Assembly (NCBI GenBank): GCA_041674745.1
Contig: JBAYVD010000011.1
Coordinates: 62,001-126,000 of the forward strand
Source of the DNA: UBA2040 sp041674745
GTDB taxonomy: Bacteria; Bacteroidota; Bacteroidia; Flavobacteriales_D; Crocinitomicaceae
Direction of reading: 5' to 3'
Length of the DNA: 64,000 bases
In this document: positions 1 to 8,552 of the stretch, one piece after another
How the letters are laid out: each line of letters opens with the position of its first letter
How positions within the stretch are numbered: position 1 is the first letter of the stretch
Notes under the pieces: generated by a model
What the model saw: the letters and a program-made list of their open reading frames with translations, nothing else
Told to the model about the DNA's origin: nothing
Database searches by the model: none
Made by a program: the position numbers and the translations under genes

Positions 1-222
1 GAATTCCAAATAGGCTTTTACCACATTTGGATTCTCTCTTCGACAAGGACCACACCAGGAAGCCCAGAAATCAATCAAGACCATTTTTCCTTTAAGCGAA
101 CTTAGTTTAACTATTTTCCCGTCTTGCCCCTCCAAACTTATTTCCTTGGCTTTTCCAACGATATCATCATTTTTAACGGATAATAATAAAAAGGCAACCA
201 GTATAACACTTAGTATTTTCAT
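1..222 (-). CDS. TlpA-like thioredoxin-family protein (C-terminus cut by window edge)
   Basis: Only the first 74 codons are inside the window; the frame is open to base 1. The protein begins MKILSVILVAFLLLSV, a short signal peptide or membrane anchor, followed by a redoxin-type stretch (LEGQDGKIVKLSSLKGK, then VLIDFWASWCGPCRRE). The WCGPC active site is the classic TlpA/ResA thiol-disulfide motif, so the protein probably works on the periplasmic side of the inner membrane as a thiol-disulfide oxidoreductase. It lies 11 nt after murA on the same strand and is probably cotranscribed with DUF4290 and murA. The specific partner cannot be told from this fragment. Confidence 0.85.
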   Translation of the reverse strand, partial: MKILSVILVAFLLLSVKNDDIVGKAKEISLEGQDGKIVKLSSLKGKMVLIDFWASWCGPCRRENPNVVKAYLEF

Positions 223-233
223 AGATTCTTAAA

Positions 234-1538
234 TTAGATTCTTCGAATTTGTGCACCCAAATTATTCAATCGGATATCGATATCCTGATATCCTCGGTCA
301 ATTTGCTCAATGTTATGAATCGTACTTTTTCCTTTTGCTGAAAGCGCAGCAATTAAAAGGGATACGCCAGCTCTAATATCAGGAGAAGTCATCTGAATTC
401 CTTTTAAGCTATGTGCACGGTTCAATCCAATGACAGTAGCTCGGTGTGGGTCACACAAAATAATTTGCGCCCCCATGTCGATCAATTTATCCACGAAAAA
501 CAAACGTGATTCGAACATTTTTTGATGAATCAATACACTTCCTTTCGCTTGCGTCGCTACTACCAAGATAATCGACAATAAATCTGGCGTAAATCCAGGC
601 CAAGGCGCGTCTGCAATGGTTAATATTGAACCATCAATGAACGTATCAATTTCGTAGGATTCTTGAGCAGGAACATAAATATCGTCTCCTCTTCGCTCCA
701 ATTTGATACCCATTTTCCGGAAAACATTCGGAATAATTCCCAAATTGTCCCAACTAACGTCTTTTATAGTGATTTCGGACTTCGTCATAGCCGCTAATCC
801 AATGAAACTGCCAATTTCGATCATATCAGGCAAAATTCGATGGAAACAACCACCCAATTCTTTCACACCTTCTATGTGCAACATATTGGATCCAATGCCC
901 GTGATTTTTGCACCCATGCTATTCAGCATTTTGCACAATTGTTGCAAATAAGGTTCGCAGGCTGCATTGTAAATCGTTGTTTTGCCTTCTGCTAAAACTG
1001 CCGCCATCACAACATTGGCAGTCCCTGTAACAGAAGCCTCATCCAAATGAATATAGGCTCCTTTTAATTTTTTCGCTTCAACAGAATAGAAGTGTTCGCC
1101 TGCATCGTAATTGAATTTTGCACCCAATTTCTCAAAGCCTTCAAAGTGTGTATCCAAACGACGACGGCCAATTTTATCACCACCTGGTTTGGGAATGTAA
1201 CCTCGGTTGAAACGAGCCAAAAGGGGACCAACAATCATGATGGAACCTCTCAAAGAACTCGCGCGTTTTCTAAAATCGTCCGTATCGAAATAAGCTAAAT
1301 CAATGTCTTTTGCTTGAAAAATAAAAGTACCTCTTTCCACTTTTTCCGTTTTCACACCCATCGTTTGCAATAAATTGATGAGTTTATTGACATCAATTAT
1401 GTCTGGCAAATTAGAAATCGTGACTTTTTCGGGTGTTAATAATACAGCACAAAGTATTTGCAAAGCTTCATTTTTCGCGCCTTGCGGAATCAATTCTCCA
1501 CTTAATTGTTTTCCTCCTTCTATTTCAAATGAAGCCAT
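234..1538 (-). CDS. murA: UDP-N-acetylglucosamine 1-carboxyvinyltransferase MurA
   Basis: This 434-aa protein catalyses the first committed step of peptidoglycan synthesis, the transfer of enolpyruvate from PEP to UDP-GlcNAc in the cytoplasm. The full-length EPSP-synthase fold is present, with the N-terminal GGKQLSGELIPQGAKNEALQ segment that contains the catalytic lysine/asparagine pair (GAKNEAL), an RASSLRGSIMIVGPLLARF segment, and the C-terminal RAGVSLLIAALSAKGKSTIHNIEQIDRGY. In many bacteria the PEP loop carries a Cys; here the loop segment reads PGGDKIGRRRLDTHFEGFEKLGA, so a fosfomycin-binding Cys is not obvious and may be replaced by Asp. The gene starts 3 nt after DUF4290. Confidence 0.95.
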   Translation of the reverse strand: MASFEIEGGKQLSGELIPQGAKNEALQILCAVLLTPEKVTISNLPDIIDVNKLINLLQTMGVKTEKVERGTFIFQAKDIDLAYFDTDDFRKRASSLRGSIMIVGPLLARFNRGYIPKPGGDKIGRRRLDTHFEGFEKLGAKFNYDAGEHFYSVEAKKLKGAYIHLDEASVTGTANVVMAAVLAEGKTTIYNAACEPYLQQLCKMLNSMGAKITGIGSNMLHIEGVKELGGCFHRILPDMIEIGSFIGLAAMTKSEITIKDVSWDNLGIIPNVFRKMGIKLERRGDDIYVPAQESYEIDTFIDGSILTIADAPWPGFTPDLLSIILVVATQAKGSVLIHQKMFESRLFFVDKLIDMGAQIILCDPHRATVIGLNRAHSLKGIQMTSPDIRAGVSLLIAALSAKGKSTIHNIEQIDRGYQDIDIRLNNLGAQIRRI

Positions 1539-1541
1539 TTC

Positions 1542-2186
1542 TTATTTCTTTTTCTTTTTGTACTTGTTGTTATTGTTGTTGTTCGTCTTTTTGGTTGTTT
1601 TTGGAACGGAACTTCTGGTTCCAGTTCCCAACGCACGAAGCACTTGATTGGTCGCCACCAATTCATCCGGATTTGAAATCGTTAAATAACCGCTGGACAA
1701 CTCTGAAAGTTGATTGGCAATCACGTTGTTTTCAACCGTATCATTGTTATAGGCCAAAAATTGCAATTTCATGAAATTGCCCATCATTTTTTCCATGAAA
1801 ACTTTTTCTTCATCGGATGTGATGTTTTTGGCTTCTGCTAATATTTTTTGCGTGTATTTGCCGTAATGTCCAAAACGAATTTTTCCTTTTGGATATTCCA
1901 TAATGGCTGGTTTTTCTTGCAACGATTCTTTCAAGGGAATCTCATAAGGAGAATCCACATCCAATTGAAAATCAGACATCACAAAAAGGTGCGTCCACAA
2001 TTTATGACGGTAATCGTCCTCATCCCGTAAATGCGGATTCAGTTGCCCCATTACTTCAATAATCGCTCTGGCCGCTCGATTGCGCTCATCGCGATTTTCA
2101 ACGGTCATTGCATGACCAATCATATTTTGAACATTTCGACCGTATTCGGGGAGAATAAGCATCGATCTAGTTGTATTGTATTCCAT
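1542..2186 (-). CDS. DUF4290 domain protein
   Basis: This 214-aa protein matches the Bacteroidota DUF4290 family: it begins MEYNTTRSMLILPEYGRNVQ and has the central KIRFGHYGKYTQKI segment typical of the family. The tail is a low-complexity basic/asparagine run (TTKKTNNNNNNKYKKKKK). Function is unknown. In Flavobacteriia this gene commonly sits directly upstream of murA, as here, which hints at a role linked to the cell envelope. A longer frame could start with TTG at 2237, but that TTG lies inside a TAnnTTTG -7 box (2235-2242), and the family start is the ATG at 2186, so I use that one. Confidence 0.85.
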   Translation of the reverse strand: MEYNTTRSMLILPEYGRNVQNMIGHAMTVENRDERNRAARAIIEVMGQLNPHLRDEDDYRHKLWTHLFVMSDFQLDVDSPYEIPLKESLQEKPAIMEYPKGKIRFGHYGKYTQKILAEAKNITSDEEKVFMEKMMGNFMKLQFLAYNNDTVENNVIANQLSELSSGYLTISNPDELVATNQVLRALGTGTRSSVPKTTKKTNNNNNNKYKKKKK

Positions 2187-2234
2187 GAAGGTTTTTCTAA
2201 GAGATTGAATCGAATCATATAAGGATTCACCTGT

Positions 2235-2242
2235 CAAAAATA
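2235..2242 (-). promoter_or_regulatory. -7 box for DUF4290-murA operon
   Basis: On the minus strand the bases read TATTTTTG, matching the Bacteroidota -7 consensus TAnnTTTG, about 48 nt before the DUF4290 ATG. No convincing -33 TTG was seen at the usual spacing. Confidence 0.45.
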
Positions 2243-2289
2243 ATAAAATTAAAGCAATGATGTAATTCTTGCAAAATATTCATATTCAA

Positions 2290-5200
2290 TTAACGCATCA
2301 AGTTAATAAAACCGGCTGCTTCGTTTTCCTCGTTTCGCCAAGTTTTCACTTTTGCTTTGAATGTGTAGGTATCATTATTTTGCAAAACTCCTTTGTAATA
2401 GCCATCCCATCCATGGTCCATATCAAAGGATTCAAAGACCATTTCACCCCATCGATTAAATATCTGGAAATAAATCACTTCTTTGATTCCCCACCCGACA
2501 AGATAAATAATATCATTAACTCCATCGCCGTTTGGTGTAAAGGTGGTTGGTAAATCAACAAATGTTTCTGGATAAATATGAATCACAAAGATTCCGTCAG
2601 CCTTAGAACAGCCTAAAATATCCTCCATTACGACCGTGTAGGTAATATCTTCTAATCCCTGATGAACGGGATTTGAACAATCATAACAACTCAAACCAGT
2701 ATTGGGGGTCCAAATAAAATTCACAAAGCCATTTTGATTCGAAATCGGTAAAGCAACCGAATCACCAACAACTATTGTAGTATCCCAATAAATATCATCC
2801 AAAGGTTGAATGACAATGACAGAAGCTTGATCACTGGAAGAGCAATCCGTAGTGGTATCCAAAACCGTAATTGAATAATTAACCGTTTCATTCAAATTAG
2901 CGGTGGGGTTGGGAATCGTTGCATTGGATAAGCCCGTAGAAGGCGTCCATAAATAAGTATACGCAGCGATGGTTGTATCCAAAGTCAGTTGCCCAACTTG
3001 TCCCAAACAAACCGTATCATTGAATGCATTGAATACAGGACGATTGAACACAATTACAGATTTCACAATTGTATCACGACAGCCAAATTCAAGGTTGTAA
3101 ACGCTCAAGCTGATGTTAAAAGTATCCGCCGTATTGTAGAGGTGGTTAAATGTTAAAGAGTTCGTTGTGGAGGTTGTACCGTCATCGAAATCCCAGGCAA
3201 ACTGGTCGGCGTTTAGAGAAGTATTCGTTATCGTTAGAGGATCTCCCATGCAAATAGTTGTATCCAAATCGCCATTTCTTAAAAAATCAGCAATGACTTC
3301 TCGAATAAACACTGTTTTTTCAACCGTAACAGGACACGCTCCTCCCGCTCCGTAAACTGTCAACTTAGCAACAGTTTGCCCCGATGGAGGAATAAATAAA
3401 TACGGATGAGCAATTGGGCTAACATCTGTTAAGCTGGTTCCATCGCCAAAATCCCAAGAATAGCCGCCAACCTGCGTTGAATCAAAAATGGTGAATTCAA
3501 TTTCGTCACCCAAACAAATATGATTGGTATCCATCAAAAAATCACCGGCTGGACCAATCACGGTGAAAGTGCTATAAGCCGTATCTCTGCAATTGTACGA
3601 AGTACTGGATATTAACTGAACCGTGTACGTTCCTGTATTAAAAGTAAAAGCTGGATTGGGTAAATTACTAAACAAACCATTGCTAAACGTCCAATTCGTA
3701 TAGGCAACCGGTGAGGTCCCTGAACTATTGTCTAAGAAATTAATGAGTTGAGGACTGCACAATGCCGGCAACGAATCTACATTACTGGCTATCGCAGCCG
3801 TTGGATAATTTTGGACATCTATGATCACTGTATTTGTGTCTTTGCAACCCGATGAAGCTTCCGTATAAATCACTTGGGCGGTGTAACTGGTATCGCCGTT
3901 ATAAGTGTGCGAAGTAAATTGTCCGCTTCCTGTAGTTCCGTCGCCAAACGTCCAAGCAAAATTCAAATTTGAACCTTGCGCGGTATAGTCTGTCGAATTA
4001 AATTGAACGGGAGAGCCTGCGCATACATGCCCGAAAAAGGGACTGATGGACAAGGTACTAATTGGTTTGTAAAAATACAAACGGTGACTGATGGTATCCT
4101 CGCAGCCGTTGGCATCTTGAACGGTGAAAAATACCCGTGACGTATCGGCTAATACGGTTGTAAAAAGATGTGAAGGATTTTGGGTCGTAGCTGTCAACGA
4201 ATCAGGGAACACCCAATCCCAATTCGCTACGGTTGTATCCGCGGTTGTTTGATCTGTAAAAACGACTGTATTCGGGTCGCAAATGATACTATCCGAAATC
4301 GCAAATTGTGCCGTTATATTGTATACATGAAAATTATTAGTAGCCGTATCGGTACAGCCATTGATGTCGGTGACGACCAATGTCATCGTTTGTGCCCCAG
4401 AAGTATTCAAGGAAAAATCTTCTGATGGATTCTCTGTTGTAACAGGACGAAGTGTTGGATCTGAAAAAATCCATTTGTACCCTCGGTGACAATCCGCATT
4501 CACATCAATCGATGCACTCGCATCCCAAGGATTATCTACTCCACCGCAGTAGGTCGACAAATTATTGAAAACAGCTTGGATTTTACGAATGTGTATGAGT
4601 GCTGAATCAACTGATGCAGAACAACCTGAGGTCGCATTGGTCGCTGTTAATTTCACCCAATAATCGCCAGTAGAAACATACGTATGCAAAGGGTCTGTGG
4701 CGGTAGAAGTAGTTCCATCCCCAAAATCCCAAAGTAAACTGGTATACCCTTGACTTTTATTATACAATTGAAGATCCATCGTGTCGGCACAATCGTAGAG
4801 ATAATTAAAATCGGCTATTGGACCCAAGACCGTTAATACATTCGATAAAGTATAGTTGGAAATACACCCATTGTAATCGGCGGTTAATGTGATATCAAAA
4901 ACTCCTACCGAATCATTGAAAACAAAAACACCATTTGGGTTTTCGTGACAGGCAGAAAGCAATTCCCCATCGGATGAATAATGCCAACCATCCACTGAAT
5001 CAGGGAAAATGCTTGGGGATAGATTCGTCATGGTGACCGATTCGCCAGGGCAAATCGTAGTAGGTGCTATAGAGAAATTTAGCGGGATAGTCGCCCCCAC
5101 TTCTATCCAAATGGTATCCGAAGTATTGCTGCATCCAATCGAATTATCGGCCGTCATTACAACCTGGTAGACACCTGGATTTGAGTAAACATGTATATTC

Positions 5201-6705
5201 GGAGCAGAGGCGGAAGAAAAATTGGCAAAAGTACCATCTCCATATTCATAATGATAATTTGTAATGGGAAAATCGGATAAGGTTGAATCCGAAAAAGTGA
5301 CTGTAAGTGGGGCACATCCGTGATATTTATCAGGCATAAATCGCGCACCTACCCAATGTATGGTATCTGTAAAAAAGGTAGTATCAATACAACCACCGGA
5401 TGTGGTGAAAACTAAAAATCCATACACATATCTCGGTCTGCGTTTTTTGTATGCGGTGTCCTGAATATGGTAAATAATCGTAGGGTTGGCCAAAGAGGAA
5501 ATCTGCCCATCTTCAAAATGCCAATCATAGTTAACAATATTCGAGGTTGTATTCACTGAATAATTGAAAACAGCATGGGTATCACACTGTCCATAAGGCA
5601 ATCCGGAAACAATAACAGTGGGATCTTCCACAAAAATCGTCCGAATGGTATCGTCATTGCAAAGTCCGCCGGGAGATAATATGGTCATTTGAACATTCAC
5701 TGGACCGGCAACGGAAAAAGCATTGAGCAATGAATTTAAATTGGAAGTAGGAAATTCGGCATTCGGACCAAATGACCAAGAAACTGAGCCTGCGGAAGTA
5801 GATGAATTTTCGAAAAAGACAAAATCATTAATACACACTGTATCCGGTGAATCAAAAGAAGCGGTCGGACCTCCTACCGTTATGGGCTTCGTCACCGTTT
5901 TTACGCAATTATTGGTATCCGTGATAATCAATTCCACATTCACGGTTCCAAGTGCTGTATAAGTTTGAGAAGGCGGGTTAACAGCTGTTGACGTTGCTGA
6001 GTTCCCCATATCCCACTGATAGGTCAAGGGCAATGTGCTGATAGAAGTGTTCGTAAAAACAACATTCAAGGGTGAGGTACACGAAAACGCAGGTGATGGT
6101 GAAGTTGAAAAATTGGCTACTGGATTGGAAACACCTACGAACGAATTAAAGGTTACCGTATTGTTGCAGGAAGGAGTATTAGTAATAATACCAATGGACA
6201 CATTGAAAATTCCTGGGGTATTGTAAACAAAATTTACATTTTGACCTGTCCCACTCGATCCCTCGCCATATGTCCAAGTATACGTTGTGACCGTGATTCC
6301 ACTGGGCAGCGTAACATTGGTTTGAAAATTAACAGGCAATGGTAAACAACCTTTTGTATCTCCAATGGCTGTTATGGTTGGAATTGGCTTTGCATATACA
6401 TTAATCGTTACCGTACCTACCACGGGTCCAGAAGCAGAGTTTTTAAATTCCACCACATAACTACCCGGATTGATAAAAGTATTGCTTGGGTTTTGAATGT
6501 TTGCACTTGCACCATCCATGAAATCCCAGTAAAAAGTGGATGAACCAGCTGGTGCTGTAAAATTTACGGTCAAAGGCACACAACCTTGAACAACATCCGC
6601 CGTTTGACTATAAACAAACGGAGCTAACAATAGGCTACAAATCGCAAATAATGGAGTTATACCAACTTTTAAAAGTGAAAAAAGTCTTTTTATAGTTCTA
6701 AGCAT
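2290..6705 (-). CDS. Giant PKD-repeat surface protein with T9SS type B (gliding motility-associated) C-terminal domain
   Basis: The 1471-aa secreted protein has an N-terminal signal (LFAICSLLLAPFVYSQ) and roughly a dozen PKD-like repeats with recurring W-D/T-F-G-D-G-T-T signatures (for example LLWDFGDGTTSTATDP, FAWTFGDGTTGSG, YSWDFGDGTSL). The C-terminus (about residues 1385-1471) reads LPTTFTPNGDGVNDI ... IFNRWGEMVFES ... GWDGYYKG, the CHU_C/TIGR04131 domain that targets proteins to the type IX secretion system through PorP/SprF partners. It is probably a cell-surface adhesin. Two genes for such partners (PorP/SprF, OmpA) follow on the other strand. A TAnnTTTG box lies only 5 nt before the ATG, so the transcript may be leaderless. 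Confidence 0.92.
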   Translation of the reverse strand: MLRTIKRLFSLLKVGITPLFAICSLLLAPFVYSQTADVVQGCVPLTVNFTAPAGSSTFYWDFMDGASANIQNPSNTFINPGSYVVEFKNSASGPVVGTVTINVYAKPIPTITAIGDTKGCLPLPVNFQTNVTLPSGITVTTYTWTYGEGSSGTGQNVNFVYNTPGIFNVSIGIITNTPSCNNTVTFNSFVGVSNPVANFSTSPSPAFSCTSPLNVVFTNTSISTLPLTYQWDMGNSATSTAVNPPSQTYTALGTVNVELIITDTNNCVKTVTKPITVGGPTASFDSPDTVCINDFVFFENSSTSAGSVSWSFGPNAEFPTSNLNSLLNAFSVAGPVNVQMTILSPGGLCNDDTIRTIFVEDPTVIVSGLPYGQCDTHAVFNYSVNTTSNIVNYDWHFEDGQISSLANPTIIYHIQDTAYKKRRPRYVYGFLVFTTSGGCIDTTFFTDTIHWVGARFMPDKYHGCAPLTVTFSDSTLSDFPITNYHYEYGDGTFANFSSASAPNIHVYSNPGVYQVVMTADNSIGCSNTSDTIWIEVGATIPLNFSIAPTTICPGESVTMTNLSPSIFPDSVDGWHYSSDGELLSACHENPNGVFVFNDSVGVFDITLTADYNGCISNYTLSNVLTVLGPIADFNYLYDCADTMDLQLYNKSQGYTSLLWDFGDGTTSTATDPLHTYVSTGDYWVKLTATNATSGCSASVDSALIHIRKIQAVFNNLSTYCGGVDNPWDASASIDVNADCHRGYKWIFSDPTLRPVTTENPSEDFSLNTSGAQTMTLVVTDINGCTDTATNNFHVYNITAQFAISDSIICDPNTVVFTDQTTADTTVANWDWVFPDSLTATTQNPSHLFTTVLADTSRVFFTVQDANGCEDTISHRLYFYKPISTLSISPFFGHVCAGSPVQFNSTDYTAQGSNLNFAWTFGDGTTGSGQFTSHTYNGDTSYTAQVIYTEASSGCKDTNTVIIDVQNYPTAAIASNVDSLPALCSPQLINFLDNSSGTSPVAYTNWTFSNGLFSNLPNPAFTFNTGTYTVQLISSTSYNCRDTAYSTFTVIGPAGDFLMDTNHICLGDEIEFTIFDSTQVGGYSWDFGDGTSLTDVSPIAHPYLFIPPSGQTVAKLTVYGAGGACPVTVEKTVFIREVIADFLRNGDLDTTICMGDPLTITNTSLNADQFAWDFDDGTTSTTNSLTFNHLYNTADTFNISLSVYNLEFGCRDTIVKSVIVFNRPVFNAFNDTVCLGQVGQLTLDTTIAAYTYLWTPSTGLSNATIPNPTANLNETVNYSITVLDTTTDCSSSDQASVIVIQPLDDIYWDTTIVVGDSVALPISNQNGFVNFIWTPNTGLSCYDCSNPVHQGLEDITYTVVMEDILGCSKADGIFVIHIYPETFVDLPTTFTPNGDGVNDIIYLVGWGIKEVIYFQIFNRWGEMVFESFDMDHGWDGYYKGVLQNNDTYTFKAKVKTWRNEENEAAGFINLMR

Positions 6706-6710
6706 GTTAC

Positions 6711-6718
6711 CAAATTTA
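6711..6718 (-). promoter_or_regulatory. -7 box immediately before the type B adhesin start
   Basis: The minus strand reads TAAATTTG, a full match to TAnnTTTG, ending 5 nt before the ATG at 6705. Known Bacteroidota spacing would place the transcription start at or next to the start codon. There is no clear -33 TTG, so this is tentative. Confidence 0.4.
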
Positions 6719-6725
6719 CGTTTTT

Positions 6726-6755
6726 TTTGAATTACCTTTAATTTTAATAACTTTG
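6726..6755 (+). promoter_or_regulatory. Bacteroidota promoter for the M43 protease - PorP - OmpA run
   Basis: TTTG at 6726-6729, an 18-nt spacer and TAACTTTG at 6748-6755 match the -33/-7 consensus. The ATG follows 21 nt downstream at 6777. The box also contains a TTG at 6753 that would otherwise look like an alternative start. Confidence 0.65.
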
Positions 6756-6776
6756 AGTTCCACCACCTTTAAACGT

Positions 6777-7541
6777 ATGAAAATAACTTTTTCCATTTTG
6801 ATGGTTTTATTTTTCTCTAATCAACTAAGCGCACAAACTCGCGATAGGTTGCCTTGTGTTGACAAAGAATTTTCGGTAGTTGCACATTTGTTCAAAGACT
6901 CCATCGGAAATTTCAACATTACTGAGACAGAAATAAATAACTTGTTCAATGCTGTAAATGGTGACTTCGCTCCTATTTGCGTTTCCTTTAAGGTGTGTGA
7001 GTTTCAATACCACGACAATTGGGAATACAGTGTTCACAATGCTGATCAAGAATGGGGCGAATTGCAGAATTTATACCATGTAAAAAATAGAATCAATTTC
7101 TTTTATGTCGACACCATAAAAATTCCATTGAATGCTTGTGGATATGCTGGTTTGGGAGCAATTGGTGATTTTTACAGCAGTGGTATCGTGATTCAAATTG
7201 GGTGCGGAACAAAAACGCATTCACATGAATTAGGTCATTATTTTAGTTTAGAACACACCTTTGAAGATTTCGGTACAACAGAATTGGTCAATGGCGCTAA
7301 TTGCTTAACGGCTGCCGATGGCATTTGTGATACTCCTGCCGATCCTTTCATCAAAGGTTCCGACATGTCAATTTGGTTGGATGGATGCAGATTTATCTAT
7401 ACAGGATTAGACGCGAATGGAGAATTTTATGACCCCATCGTTGGTAACATCATGTCCTATTATCCTTGCAGTTGTGGCTTCACGGATGATCAATTTCATC
7501 AAATGGCCACGCATTATTTGAACAATATTGGAATGTGGTAA
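6777..7541 (+). CDS. Secreted M43-family (pappalysin-like) zinc metalloprotease
   Basis: The 254-aa protein has a signal peptide (MKITFSILMVLFFSNQLSAQ). The catalytic segment HSHELGHYFSLEHTF gives the extended zinc motif HExxHxxGxxH, and a Met-turn follows in GNIMSYYP, as in M43 metzincins. Cysteines in the second half (CGYAG, GCGTKTH, NCLTAADGICDTP, YPCSCGF) suggest disulfides. No T9SS C-terminal domain is visible, so it is either periplasmic or exported in another way. It starts an apparent operon with the PorP/SprF gene 3 nt downstream, so it may process the surface protein secreted through that partner; this role is inference. I choose ATG 6777 because an in-frame TTG at 6753 lies in the promoter. 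Confidence 0.88.
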   Translation: MKITFSILMVLFFSNQLSAQTRDRLPCVDKEFSVVAHLFKDSIGNFNITETEINNLFNAVNGDFAPICVSFKVCEFQYHDNWEYSVHNADQEWGELQNLYHVKNRINFFYVDTIKIPLNACGYAGLGAIGDFYSSGIVIQIGCGTKTHSHELGHYFSLEHTFEDFGTTELVNGANCLTAADGICDTPADPFIKGSDMSIWLDGCRFIYTGLDANGEFYDPIVGNIMSYYPCSCGFTDDQFHQMATHYLNNIGMW

Positions 7542-7544
7542 TTC

Positions 7545-8552
7545 ATGCATAAAAGAATACTATATCTTATCCTACTTACTTGGTCTGGCATTGCATTCAG
7601 TCAGGACATTCATTTGTCACAATTTTACACAGCTGATCAATTTCTAAATCCTGCCATGATGGGTCGTCATGATGGAGAATGGCGTTTTTCGGCCAATTAT
7701 AGAAATCAATGGCGTCAAATCAACGGTGCACCACTAGCCACGGGTTTGGTTAGTTTCGACAAGAAATTGCATTACTACAACAAAGAAATCAGCGGCGGAA
7801 TCTATTACGCGCGCGATCAATTTTCTGGTTTTCAAACCATCACAAATAAAATTTATTTAACAGGTGCTTACGGTGTCGATTGGTTGAAATGCAACTGGCG
7901 TGGAGGCATTCAAATGGGATTGGTAACGAATAGCACGGATTTATCGACACAAACCTTTCCAACTCAATGGGATTATCCCAATGGCCAATTCGACCAAAGC
8001 ATTTACAATGGAGAAGAAAATATTCGTCCATCACAAATGTATGTGGATGTCAATATTGGTGGCGTTTGGTCGAAAAAATTCAAACGATTCAATCTAGTTT
8101 CCGGAATTGCTGCGAATCATGTCAATCGACCAAAAGACACTTATTTTAGTCAAGTTTTTGAACGCCGCAAAATGCGGGGTGTTTTTCATACCATGGTAGA
8201 AATTCCTTTGAATCTAAAATTGCAATTGGAACCCAAACTCATGTGGATGTGGACCACCAAAGCCAACGATATGCTTCTAGGCTCGAATCTACGTTATAAA
8301 ACAGAAAACAAAACCATTCCGGCTATTTATGGAGGTGTTTTCTATCGACATGGTATCAAACGAACTTTTGACGCGGTTTACCCCGTTTTTGGTCTGGTTT
8401 ACAAGCGTTTTGACATCGGTGTTAGTTACGATGTAAATGTTTCAGCCCTTAGCAAAGGAATCAAACGCGTTAAAACAATTGAATTTTCACTAATCTATAC
8501 AGCACCTAGCAACAAGGTGAAATATAAAATCATTCCTTGTGATCGCTACTAA
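7545..8552 (+). CDS. PorP/SprF family type IX secretion outer-membrane protein
   Basis: The 335-aa protein shows the hallmark PorP/SprF beginning after its signal peptide: SQDIHLSQFYTADQFLNPAMMG, then SANYRNQWRQI and FDKKL. The remainder is a predicted outer-membrane beta-barrel with repeated amphipathic strands. Members of this family accompany T9SS substrates with type B C-terminal domains and are needed to secrete or anchor their cognate partner (known for SprF with SprB). The likely partner here is the adhesin at 2290-6705. The gene is 3 nt from the protease and overlaps the OmpA gene by 14 nt. Confidence 0.92.
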   Translation: MHKRILYLILLTWSGIAFSQDIHLSQFYTADQFLNPAMMGRHDGEWRFSANYRNQWRQINGAPLATGLVSFDKKLHYYNKEISGGIYYARDQFSGFQTITNKIYLTGAYGVDWLKCNWRGGIQMGLVTNSTDLSTQTFPTQWDYPNGQFDQSIYNGEENIRPSQMYVDVNIGGVWSKKFKRFNLVSGIAANHVNRPKDTYFSQVFERRKMRGVFHTMVEIPLNLKLQLEPKLMWMWTTKANDMLLGSNLRYKTENKTIPAIYGGVFYRHGIKRTFDAVYPVFGLVYKRFDIGVSYDVNVSALSKGIKRVKTIEFSLIYTAPSNKVKYKIIPCDRY